Assembly: GCA_003219095.1 (NCBI GenBank)
Contig: QHPM01000293.1
Coordinates: forward strand, 1 to 8,342
Reading direction: 5' to 3'
Source of the DNA: Verrucomicrobiota bacterium
GTDB taxonomy: Bacteria; Verrucomicrobiota; Verrucomicrobiia; Chthoniobacterales; UBA10450
DNA length: 8,342 nucleotides
Under the pieces are notes generated by a model. That model had not been told where the DNA came from. It did not search any database and worked only from the letters and a program-made list of their open reading frames with translations. Shown here in pieces: positions 1-6,115 of this stretch (position 1 is its first letter; every line of letters begins with the position of its first letter). The position numbers and the translations under genes were made by a program.

Positions 1-1
1 C

Positions 2-88
2 GTAACCTCACTTTTCGGTTTGACCGAAGAAGAAGAAGCGCCCGAGACCGAGGAAGAACAACCGGCGCCGGCGGCAGAGAAAGAGTAA
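2..88 (+). CDS. C-terminal end of an unidentified protein with an acidic E/P/A-rich tail (5'-truncated by window)
   Basis: The open frame enters from the left edge and ends at TAA (86-88), 3 nt before the bL33 start, so it is the preceding gene of the same operon. Only 28 residues are visible. They begin VTSLFGLT and continue as a run of Glu, Pro and Ala ending in AEKE. Such acidic, disordered tails occur on several ribosomal and translation proteins, for example bL25/Ctc-type proteins, and the ribosomal context fits. No domain is visible, so the product cannot be named. The frame is confident; the identity is open. Confidence 0.6.
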   Translation, partial: VTSLFGLTEEEEAPETEEEQPAPAAEKE

Positions 89-91
89 GTA

Positions 92-265
92 ATGGCGCAG
101 GAAATCATCACCCTGGAATGCACTGAGGCTAAAGCCCTGGGCAAACCGGTTTCGCGTTACATGTCGACGCGAAATAAGAAGAGCCCGCGCACCCCGAACC
201 GGTTGGAAAAGAAAAAATACAATCCGTTTTTGAAAAAGCATACGCTTCACCGCGAGACCCGCTGA
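92..265 (+). CDS. rpmG: 50S ribosomal protein bL33, cysteine-poor (zinc-free) form
   Basis: A 57-residue protein starts at ATG 92. It has the bL33 core: ITLECTEAK near the N-terminus, then [20 protein letters not shown] and the C-terminal KKHTLHRET signature. bL33 binds the large subunit near the E site. The zinc-binding form has two CxxC pairs. Here the first pair is reduced to a single Cys10 (C-T-E-A) and the second reads N-P-F-L, so no zinc site remains and this is a C-minus bL33. The segment between the first strand and TRNKK (about residues 14-22) looks slightly longer than in the short E. coli type. It lies 3 nt after the upstream stop and 4 nt before rpsR, so co-transcription is likely. 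It is too short for many ORF callers. Confidence 0.93.
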   Translation: MAQEIITLECTEAKALGKPVSRYMSTRNKKSPRTPNRLEKKKYNPFLKKHTLHRETR

Positions 266-269
266 TCTC

Positions 270-509
270 ATGCAACCAAAGACCGCCAAACGCCGCTCCG
301 CCTTTCGACGCGCCAATCGCACCATGCCGCGCCGCCGCATCGATATCGCGGCGGAAGCAATCGATTACAAGAATCCCGATTTGCTGAAAAAGTTCGTGAC
401 CGAAAGCGGGAAAATTTTGCCGCGGCGAATCACAGGCATGCCGGCGCACATGCACCGGAAGATCACGCGCGAGATCAAACGCAGCCGCTCTGTGCTGCTG
501 ATGAAGTAG
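270..509 (+). CDS. rpsR: 30S ribosomal protein bS18
   Basis: A 79-residue basic protein, normal length for bS18, which packs against bS6 on the platform of the small subunit. Hallmarks are [23 protein letters not shown] (about residues 30-52) followed by [20 protein letters not shown], matching the family pattern of IDYKD..LL..F..E.GKI.PRR.TG......R.....IKRAR. The N-terminus (1-25) is the usual Arg/Lys-rich extension. It starts at ATG 270, 4 nt after the rpmG stop, with no clear Shine-Dalgarno sequence, so translation may depend on coupling. In many bacteria rpsR sits between rpsF/ssb and rplI; here it follows rpmG and ends the operon, facing the convergent minus-strand operon. Confidence 0.95.
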   Translation: MQPKTAKRRSAFRRANRTMPRRRIDIAAEAIDYKNPDLLKKFVTESGKILPRRITGMPAHMHRKITREIKRSRSVLLMK

Positions 510-530
510 CTATCGCGTTTTCGCAGGCGC

Positions 531-606
531 GGCTGGCTCCGCAGAGCGTCGCCCTACCAAATGATCACAGCGAAAATTGGCAGGGCGAGACGCCGTCGAG
601 CCAGGA
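531..606. repeat. Imperfect inverted repeat between convergent operons; candidate bidirectional terminator or dispersed palindrome
   Basis: The left arm (531-560) and right arm (577-606) are near reverse complements around a 16-nt loop. The best-paired part is GCGTCGCCCTACCAA (546-560) against TTGGCAGGGCGAGACGC (577-593). The outer arms, GGCTGGCTCC and GTCGAGCCAGG, also pair with mismatches. It lies in the 147-bp gap between the rpsR stop and the stop of the minus-strand PLP-enzyme gene, the right place for a terminator of both transcripts. No U-run follows either arm, so it is not a classical intrinsic terminator and may instead be a mobile or dispersed intergenic palindrome. Confidence 0.6.
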
Positions 607-656
607 ATGCCAGCGAGCGACTTAGGGTGGCGTTTCGGTGTTCGACACAAACGCCG

Positions 657-1817
657 CTACGATTCCGCGACATTCAATAACTCCGCCACTCGTTCCATCT
701 CCGAAAAGGTGTTGTAGAAATGCGGGCTTACCCGCAACCAACTGCGGCTCTCGCGATCAACGCGAAGTGAAACAACCACATCATTCTCGGCCAGCACGTT
801 GGCCAACTTCTCGGCTGCAATGCGACGAGAGCGAAAAGCTAAAAAACTGGACCGACCCGATTCTTCGTTCGGACTGAGGAACTCAAAGTCGACCGACGCA
901 AGTCTACTTTTCAACGTCGCGACGAGCGATAAAATTCGCTCAGAAATTTTCGTCGATCCTGTCTCACTGAGAAGCGCAATCCCCGCCTGCATTCCGGCAA
1001 TGGGGACATTGTTGTAACCACCCGGTTCGAACTTTCGACCGCCCTCCTCGTATTTAATTTGGCGCTGCGCAATAAAATTCGGCGATTCCACGTTCCATCC
1101 GCCGACGATCATGGGTCGTAGCAGGTGGTGCCGACTTTTTTTGACAAAAAGAATTCCCGCGCCCGATGGACCGAGCATCCATTTTTGCGCGCCGGCACTA
1201 AGAAAATCCACGTGTTTTAACGGGATCGGGAATGCGCCGAGAGTTTGAATCGCATCAAGTGAAAACAGGACATCACGCTTTGCGCACAATGTGCCGATCG
1301 CCTCGAGGTCGATGCGATAGCCACTGATGTTGTGCGCGCTCGCCAACGCCACCAGGCGGGTCCGCCTGGTTAGTGCGTTCCCAACAATTTCCGGAGTGAT
1401 TTCGCCGAGTCGGGCGGTTTGGAGCAAAACCGGTTTAACTCCACTTCGCTCGAGATCGAGCCAGGGATAAACGTCAGCCGGATAATCGTCCAGATAACAA
1501 ACAACTTCGTCGCCAGCTTTCCAATCGAGACCATTGGCAACGGCATTGAGACCACTTGAAGTCGGGCCGGTCAGCGAAATTTCTTCGATTTCCGTTCCCA
1601 GGAAATCCGCTGCTAGCCGGCGAGTATCGCCAATGAATCCAAGCGCTTTGTCGAATTGCTTCTCGTTAGTCGAGGCGTCCTCAATCGCGTCGCGCATCGC
1701 CTCAGCAACTCTGCGCGGCAACGGCGCATCCGAGGCATGAGCGCAATAAATCTTGCGCGCACAAATCGGAAATTCGCGGCGGCGAAATTCCTCATTCGCC
1801 TCCAGTTCGGCGATCAC
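657..1817 (-). CDS. Class V aminotransferase-fold PLP-dependent enzyme
   Basis: About 386 residues from a GTG start at 1817; a longer frame reaches a TTG at 1859. Numbered from GTG: TGPTSSG (about 83-89) is the phosphate-binding turn, His162 in ASAHNISGYRID stacks on the cofactor, Asp188 and Gln191 in SLDAIQ contact the pyridine ring, and Lys212 in SAGAQKW is the Schiff-base lysine. The C-terminal domain ends with LRVSPHFYNTFSE. The RxGxHC active-cysteine segment of SufS-type desulfurases is missing, so desulfurase activity is unlikely. Relatives include isopenicillin-N-epimerase-like, kynureninase-like and EgtE-like enzymes; the substrate cannot be told. GTG is preferred because it overlaps the upstream stop as GTGA; starting at TTG would give a 46-nt overlap. 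Last gene of the minus-strand operon. Confidence 0.88.
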   Translation of the reverse strand: MIAELEANEEFRRREFPICARKIYCAHASDAPLPRRVAEAMRDAIEDASTNEKQFDKALGFIGDTRRLAADFLGTEIEEISLTGPTSSGLNAVANGLDWKAGDEVVCYLDDYPADVYPWLDLERSGVKPVLLQTARLGEITPEIVGNALTRRTRLVALASAHNISGYRIDLEAIGTLCAKRDVLFSLDAIQTLGAFPIPLKHVDFLSAGAQKWMLGPSGAGILFVKKSRHHLLRPMIVGGWNVESPNFIAQRQIKYEEGGRKFEPGGYNNVPIAGMQAGIALLSETGSTKISERILSLVATLKSRLASVDFEFLSPNEESGRSSFLAFRSRRIAAEKLANVLAENDVVVSLRVDRESRSWLRVSPHFYNTFSEMERVAELLNVAES

Positions 1818-2179
1818 GTCTTCTTGCGCGTCCGTTCGCCTTGCTCGATCAATTTCCAAAACTCGCGCCTCTCCTTTAGCTGCTCATCCTCGCCCGTAGG
1901 CAACTTGGTGCGGAAAAGAAAATCGCGCAGCGTGTTCTTGTGCAGCACCCGATGCACCGTAATGCCCTCCGGCGTCTTTTCGAAATAAATCCGGTAATCT
2001 TTAGCGCGATAACGATAGAGTTTTTTACCATCTCGCTCCAGCAGACCGAATCGGCTGCTATCGAGATGATCGAGGTCCTCAGGCAAAATCTGAAACTCAG
2101 CGAGCAGACCGAGCTGCAATGTTTTTGGCAAAGCCGACATCTCCGCCGCGCTAAGTTCGTTGAAGATAATCTGAAACAT
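1814..2179 (-). CDS. RelE/ParE-superfamily toxin-like protein, no adjacent antitoxin
   Basis: 121 residues starting at ATG 2179. The pattern is that of RelE-fold mRNA interferases: an N-terminal strand (MFQIIFNE), helices with ALPKTLQLGLLAEFQ (16-30), then the core KLYRYRAKDYRIYFE (53-67) and ITVHRVLHKNTLRDFLFR (73-90), where family members carry lyR.R.gdYRi.y and v.hR...y. Arg56, Arg58, Arg63 and His80/Lys81 are candidate RNA-contacting residues. The last 30 residues (LPTGEDEQLKERREFW and the basic end RTRKKT) extend past the fold as a charged helix. RelE-type toxins cleave mRNA at the ribosome and normally pair with a small antitoxin. None is visible: 65 nt upstream lies alr, and downstream is the PLP enzyme, which overlaps its stop. 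It may be a domesticated or chromosomally retained member. The fold call is good; toxicity is inference. Confidence 0.75.
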   Translation of the reverse strand: MFQIIFNELSAAEMSALPKTLQLGLLAEFQILPEDLDHLDSSRFGLLERDGKKLYRYRAKDYRIYFEKTPEGITVHRVLHKNTLRDFLFRTKLPTGEDEQLKERREFWKLIEQGERTRKKT

Positions 2180-2221
2180 GGTGGAGCGTAATTCGTTACA
2201 TCGTCAAATCGATTCTCGGTT

Positions 2222-2237
2222 AACGATTATTATCGTT
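2222..2237. repeat. Short AT-rich palindrome in the alr / RelE-like gap
   Basis: The sequence AACGATTATTATCGTT has 6-bp perfect arms (2222-2227, 2232-2237) around 4 nt. It lies 8 nt after the alr stop and 42 nt before the RelE-like start, in the longest gap within the minus-strand operon (65 nt). On the minus strand it reads GATAAT, like a -10 box, but I find no convincing -35 at the right spacing. It could be an operator for an internal promoter, a weak hairpin for partial termination or RNA processing, or chance in an AT-rich spacer. Confidence 0.35.
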
Positions 2238-2244
2238 TCTCGCT

Positions 2245-3348
2245 TCAAAAATAAACCCGCCCCACGCGCGCGCCAATCCGTGTCGTAATTTCCCAGGTAA
2301 TTGTCTCCGCGCGTTCCGCCAATTCCGCGCAGCACATTTCCTCATCTCCCTGCCGGCCCATCAGCACAACTTCATCCCCCACCGTCGCGCCGGCCAGATG
2401 CGAAACGTCGATCATTATCAAATCCATTGTTACCCGACCAAGCAGCGCGCAGCGTTGCCCGCGAACCAGCACCGAAATTCCCCGATTGGAAAGATGGCGT
2501 GGATAACCATCGGCATAACCACAGGAAAGCGTAGCGACGCGCATTTTCCTGGGGGTGATAAAGGTGCGGCCATAGCTAATTCCGTGTCCGGCTGGCATCT
2601 CGCGAATGAGCGCGATGCGCGTTTTCCAGGTCATTGCTGGCCGAAGGACATTTTGAAACTCGGGCAATGACGAAATGCCATAGATTAGCATTCCGGGACG
2701 CACGATTTCGAAGGGCTCCTCCGCGAAGGCGAGCACGCCGGCGGTTTGCAACGCATGCACTTTGTAATCACCGGGCACGTCGACGCGCAGTTGTTTGATT
2801 AATCTTCCGAAGTTGCGCAGTTCCTCGCGGGTGAATTTTTCATCCTCGTTGGAGACCGGGAGATGCGTTGAAACACTGTGAACTTTGATGTTCGGCAGCG
2901 CGCTCACCTCCTTGAAAACAGCCGGCGCTTCCTTTTCCAGGACGCCCATTCGTCCCATACCGGTATCGATTTTGAAATTAATCGCCACCTTTTGATTGCG
3001 TCCGACGCGATCGAAATCCCGCGCCTCTTCCAAAGTTGAGATCGATGGGATGAATCTATGCTCAGCGACTGCGGCGCGTTCCTCCGGCAGGGCCGGCCCG
3101 AGAATGGTAATTGGATTGCGCACCGCCCCGCGCAACACGATCGCCTCTTCCAGGTTCGCCACGCCAAAAATGTTCGCCTGGTCCGCGATGGTTTGGGCAA
3201 CCTCAATCATGCCGTGGCCATAGGCATTCGCTTTGACGACCGCGAGAAGCTCGATATTGGTCCCAAATTTTTCGCGCACAAACGCCACGTTACGACGCAA
3301 TGCGCTCCGATCGATCTCAGCCCAACAGCGGTAATGTTTTTCCATCAT
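2245..3348 (-). CDS. alr: Alanine racemase
   Basis: 367 residues. This PLP enzyme interconverts L- and D-alanine in the cytoplasm to supply D-Ala for peptidoglycan. It has the N-terminal TIM barrel and C-terminal beta domain of fold type III. Lys39 in VVKANAYGHG is the Schiff-base lysine and Tyr259 in GHGISYGRTF the second catalytic base. Also present are the CGYADGYPR stretch (about 276-284), Met308 in GRVTMDL, and EITTRIGARVGRVYF at the end. One oddity is HALQTAG where many homologues have H.ANSAG, a change in a PLP-phosphate-contact segment. The frame stays open upstream to 3450, but ATG 3348 overlaps the tsaB stop as ATGA and directly precedes the WAEIDRSALRRN start motif. A second ATG at 3345 is equally possible. 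Alr is commonly found beside tsaE/tsaB, as in Actinobacteria. Confidence 0.95.
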   Translation of the reverse strand: MMEKHYRCWAEIDRSALRRNVAFVREKFGTNIELLAVVKANAYGHGMIEVAQTIADQANIFGVANLEEAIVLRGAVRNPITILGPALPEERAAVAEHRFIPSISTLEEARDFDRVGRNQKVAINFKIDTGMGRMGVLEKEAPAVFKEVSALPNIKVHSVSTHLPVSNEDEKFTREELRNFGRLIKQLRVDVPGDYKVHALQTAGVLAFAEEPFEIVRPGMLIYGISSLPEFQNVLRPAMTWKTRIALIREMPAGHGISYGRTFITPRKMRVATLSCGYADGYPRHLSNRGISVLVRGQRCALLGRVTMDLIMIDVSHLAGATVGDEVVLMGRQGDEEMCCAELAERAETITWEITTRIGARVGRVYF

Positions 3349-3953
3349 TTTTGCGCACTTCGCGGTGTCGTGATGTGTGGTTCGCGAAGGTAAATCGGCG
3401 CGAGCGACGCGCGAGCAACATTCTGCGGGAAAGTTTGTGCCCGCAGACAAAGCAATTTCGCCGATGGAAACCGCAGCTTCACCGAGGTGAACTGGGGCAA
3501 CGCATCAGACGAATAAATCGGAATTGTCGTGATCGACGAAATGCGCTCGTTCATTTCGTTTTCGGAAAGCAACTCCGGATCATTCGCTAACAAGCCACCG
3601 CTGATGTTCGCGAAGAAAAACGATGCGCGTTTGGCATCGCCAATCACACAAAACTCGTTTTCATCCGAGATTCCGCAGAGTGAAGAAATTCCGGCGAGAG
3701 CTGTGCCAGTCGTCGCCCGCAAGCCAATGGCTGCGGAAATGGCGATGCGCGTTCCAGTGTAGGAACCGGGGCCGAGACCAACGACGATCGTTTCCGGCGC
3801 ACCATGCTCACGAATAATTTCATTGAGCGCTGCAAAAAATGGAGCCGAGGTTCGGCGATCGTTCGCCCAATCTGTCGCGCACAAAATTTTCTTGTCGTCA
3901 GCCAGCGCGATCGTACCGCGACGGGTGGACAAATCGAAAGCGAGCAATTTCAT
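3345..3953 (-). CDS. tsaB: tRNA threonylcarbamoyladenosine (t6A37) biosynthesis protein TsaB
   Basis: 202 residues with the ASKHA actin-like fold of TsaB/YeaZ. The N-terminus [17 protein letters not shown] is the first phosphate-loop-like strand, GLGPGSYTGTRI (59-70) is the family signature, and GDAKRASFFFA (105-115) matches the DAr..evY segment. TsaB has no catalytic activity of its own; it is the scaffold that pairs with TsaD and TsaE to transfer threonylcarbamoyl to A37 of ANN-decoding tRNAs. It overlaps tsaE by 4 nt (ATG 3953 within ATGA) and alr by 4 nt, so translation of the three is probably coupled. tsaD is not in this window. The C-terminal third is less conserved, ending in PIYLREPHI, which resembles the family's usual P.YlR.p end. 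Confidence 0.94.
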   Translation of the reverse strand: MKLLAFDLSTRRGTIALADDKKILCATDWANDRRTSAPFFAALNEIIREHGAPETIVVGLGPGSYTGTRIAISAAIGLRATTGTALAGISSLCGISDENEFCVIGDAKRASFFFANISGGLLANDPELLSENEMNERISSITTIPIYSSDALPQFTSVKLRFPSAKLLCLRAQTFPQNVARASLAPIYLREPHITTPRSAQK

Positions 3954-4366
3954 ACAAAAGTGGAGAGATCGATTCGGCGCTGATCCCCTGACACGATCTC
4001 AAACTTGATCCAACGCGCTGGTGACGGAATCGCCTCGGCAAATCGGTCAGCCCACTCGATCACGGTCACGCCGCCGGCAAAAACAAGCTCGTCAAATCCA
4101 ATCGCGCGCAGCGCTGCCAGACTTTCAATTCGATAAAAATCGAAATGATAGATCGGCAGTCGATCGCCCTGATATTCATGCAAAAGAGTAAAAGTCGGGC
4201 TTGTTACCACATCCTTGGAACCCAAACCCTTCGCCAACCCTTTGACGAATTGGGTTTTGCCCGCGCCAAGATCTCCCACCAATGCAAGCACGTCTCCGCC
4301 CTGGATCTTCTCTGCGAGACGCGTCCCGGCCGCTTCCGTTTCAGCGGCGCTGGCGGAAATGAACAT
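3950..4366 (-). CDS. tsaE: tRNA t6A biosynthesis ATPase TsaE
   Basis: 138 residues, within the usual range for this small P-loop ATPase. The Walker A motif is GDLGAGKT (31-38). [13 protein letters not shown] follows as the switch-like SPTF segment, then YHFDFYRI (the HxDxYR motif) and VIEWADRF, equivalent to the EW.(E/D)R motif that closes the nucleotide site. TsaE binds TsaB-TsaD and its ATP hydrolysis resets the complex for multiple turnovers in t6A formation. The start ATG 4366 lies 26 nt inside the end of thiL in another frame. No Shine-Dalgarno sequence is obvious, which is consistent with coupling to thiL translation. Its stop overlaps the tsaB start. The unusual upstream overlap appears to result from a repeat in thiL. 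Confidence 0.95.
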   Translation of the reverse strand: MFISASAAETEAAGTRLAEKIQGGDVLALVGDLGAGKTQFVKGLAKGLGSKDVVTSPTFTLLHEYQGDRLPIYHFDFYRIESLAALRAIGFDELVFAGGVTVIEWADRFAEAIPSPARWIKFEIVSGDQRRIDLSTFV

Positions 4367-5303
4367 AGCCGGACGGCAATTGCTGATTGCCCTTCGACTG
4401 GCTCAGGGCCTTGAGCTTGTCGAAACGGCTGATTAGTCCGAGGCGGACTGCCGTTAATTGCCGATTGAGTTTTCCGATGCGGGTGAGAGGGAGTCTTGGA
4501 AATTTCTTCCGCCACATTTTCTCCAGTCGCGTCCGATCACGCGGCGAAATGGCGAAGAGGAGCTCGTAATCCTCGCCCTCGGCAATCGCCTGTTGAATGG
4601 TGCAACCGCGGGAAAGAGGCAGAGCGCGCTGATCGATGGCAAAACCAAGTTTGCTCGCGCGCGCCAATCGCGGCAGATCGGTGCCGAGGCCATCGCTCAG
4701 ATCCATCATGGCGTGCACTTTGAAATTTGCAGTCAACCAGCGCGCTTCGTCGACTCGTGGGACAAAATTCAAATGCCGCTCCCGAAATGAACCACCTAAT
4801 CTCCCGGTGACAAAAAGATCGTCGTTTGCTTTTCCGCCGCTGCGCAAAATACAACGGCGCCTTTCCACGAAGCCCGCCACACTAACGACAATAACCGTCG
4901 GACCAGCCGTCTCGCTGGTTTCGCCGCCAACGATGGCAACATCAAAATGCGCCGCCGCGCGATTGAGACCGGCATAGAGCTGGGCCACCCATGATGCTTT
5001 TTTTTTACCAGCAGCCGCGAGGGTGATTAGTGCGAACTCCGGAATTCCTGACATCGCTGCGAAATCGCTAAGGGCACGCATCATCGCTTTCCAGCCGACG
5101 GAGCGCGCGTTCGTTTCCCTTGTAAAGTGAACTTCTTCAACAACACAATCGGTTTTCAACAGCAACCAATCCTTCGCGCCGCGAAATTTCACCACCGCGC
5201 AATCGTCGCCCGCTCCAATCACGACCCGCGAGTTACGATTAAGCCTGGGGAAAATCTGTGCCAGCAGCTTGTCTTCTCCGAGTTCGCGCAACGCCCGCGT
5301 CAT
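4341..5303 (-). CDS. thiL: Thiamine-monophosphate kinase
   Basis: 320 residues. ThiL phosphorylates thiamine monophosphate to thiamine diphosphate with ATP, the last step of cofactor synthesis, in the PurM/AIR-synthetase fold. Motifs in order: GAGDDCAV (30-37), [10 protein letters not shown] (51-60), [10 protein letters not shown] (77-86), [12 protein letters not shown] (125-136), [14 protein letters not shown] (200-213) and GEDYELLF (243-250). The acidic residues in these bind Mg-ATP and substrate. A frame is open to 5396, but ATG 5303 overlaps the CPBP-gene stop as ATGA and is followed by [13 protein letters not shown], the normal family N-terminus. The C-terminus is odd: residues 293-304 ([12 protein letters not shown]) are encoded by a palindromic repeat, and the last 16 residues resemble no ThiL end I know. 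thiL before tsaE/tsaB matches B. subtilis ydiA-ydiB-ydiC. Confidence 0.94.
   Translation of the reverse strand: MTRALRELGEDKLLAQIFPRLNRNSRVVIGAGDDCAVVKFRGAKDWLLLKTDCVVEEVHFTRETNARSVGWKAMMRALSDFAAMSGIPEFALITLAAAGKKKASWVAQLYAGLNRAAAHFDVAIVGGETSETAGPTVIVVSVAGFVERRRCILRSGGKANDDLFVTGRLGGSFRERHLNFVPRVDEARWLTANFKVHAMMDLSDGLGTDLPRLARASKLGFAIDQRALPLSRGCTIQQAIAEGEDYELLFAISPRDRTRLEKMWRKKFPRLPLTRIGKLNRQLTAVRLGLISRFDKLKALSQSKGNQQLPSGYVHFRQRR
4382..4434. repeat. 32-bp palindromic repeat in the thiL 3' end, flanked by 7-bp direct repeats
   Basis: The palindrome spans 4393-4424. Its arms TTCGACTGGCTCAGGG and CCTTGAGCTTGTCGAA match at 13 of 16 positions when one is reverse-complemented, with no loop. The motif TTCGAC..GCTCA.GG resembles a short dispersed palindrome common in many bacterial genomes, whose chance translations give strings such as [12 protein letters not shown] cannot search for copies here. 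GCTGATT occurs just outside on both sides (4382-4388 and 4428-4434), as a target-site duplication would. The element lies entirely in coding sequence, 16-58 nt upstream of the tsaE start on the minus strand, and its RNA would form a strong hairpin there. Confidence 0.7.
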
Positions 5304-6109
5304 GGTTGCACGGTGTTGGGAAAAGCGAGCGCAAGGAGCGTGATGGCATTGAAAATGGCGTGCATTGTCATCGAGACCAGCAACGATCCGCTCCACTCGT
5401 ACGCAAGAGTAAAACAGATTCCGAGAGCAAAGAGCGGCGCGAATGACGGCAGATGCGCGTGGACGGCGGCAAAAAGAAGCGCCGAAACGATAAGTCCAAT
5501 GCTACGACCGAGGTAACGCCGTATGACCCCGTAAAGAAAGAATCGGAAGATGAATTCCTCGGCCACGGGAGCGACCACGGTCGCCAGTAATATGATGATG
5601 ACACGTTGCTCCATTGACTGCGAGCCGCTAAATAACTCGATGATTCCCTGGCGGCTCGAGCCGGACCCGAGCAAACGCGCCGTCAGCCAGTCGGCAAAAA
5701 TGATGAGGGGATAGGCGAAAATCAGGAGGACAAGTCCAGTGACAAAGGCTCTGGCAAAACTGAGCCGGGCCAGCCCGGTCAGTTCGCTGATATTGAAGCG
5801 GCGGAGCTTCAAGAACGCGGCCACAAACAGAACCATTCCGATAGCAACAACCGCGTTGAGGATAAGATCGGGCGTGCGCAGGCGAACGATTTGGGCCGAG
5901 CTCGCGCCCAGGCTGCTGAATGCAAAAACGGCGATGAGAAAAATTGCCAGCGCTACTTCAGCGGCGCCAAATCCGCGATCGGTTGCGATCAAGTCGCGAT
6001 CGCGACGGTTAATCTGGCGCAGCAGCGCAATATAAATGTAAATGCTCGCGATCAGGAAAAGCGCGTTCGCGATCGAACCGAGCGCGCTAAGGAAATCTTC
6101 GCCGCCCAT
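5300..6109 (-). CDS. CPBP family intramembrane glutamic endopeptidase (Rce1/Abi-like)
   Basis: 269 residues, strongly hydrophobic, with about seven to eight predicted membrane segments, including 12-30, 48-68, 82-100, 120-140, 170-182, 203-218 and 240-262. The three family motifs are present: EExxxR as Glu184-Glu185 and Arg189 in APVAEEFIFRFFLYG, a histidine segment FAAVHAH (His217), and HxxxN as His250-Asn254 in MHAIFNA. These residues form the active site facing the membrane interior in Rce1-type proteases. Bacterial members process membrane or bacteriocin-related substrates, or are of unknown role; the substrate cannot be inferred. It starts at ATG 6109, 6 nt after the sppA stop, and its stop overlaps the thiL start by 4 nt. 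Two membrane proteases in series may share envelope quality control, but that is inference. Confidence 0.9.
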   Translation of the reverse strand: MGGEDFLSALGSIANALFLIASIYIYIALLRQINRRDRDLIATDRGFGAAEVALAIFLIAVFAFSSLGASSAQIVRLRTPDLILNAVVAIGMVLFVAAFLKLRRFNISELTGLARLSFARAFVTGLVLLIFAYPLIIFADWLTARLLGSGSSRQGIIELFSGSQSMEQRVIIILLATVVAPVAEEFIFRFFLYGVIRRYLGRSIGLIVSALLFAAVHAHLPSFAPLFALGICFTLAYEWSGSLLVSMTMHAIFNAITLLALAFPNTVQP

Positions 6110-6115
6110 GCCGGG

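Noticed and set aside
638..877. 79-codon plus-strand frame beginning in the rpsR downstream gap
   Set aside because: It overlaps the C-terminal coding region of the PLP enzyme in antisense and shows no protein-like pattern.
4204..4515. 103-codon minus-strand frame whose translation contains [11 protein letters not shown]
   Set aside because: That string is the palindromic repeat read in another frame, and the rest overlaps thiL and tsaE out of frame.
5759..5783. GC-rich hairpin ACTGAGCCGGG / CCCGGTCAGT
   Set aside because: It lies in the middle of the CPBP gene, encodes ordinary residues, and has no U-tract or flanking duplication; an intragenic chance palindrome is the simplest reading.
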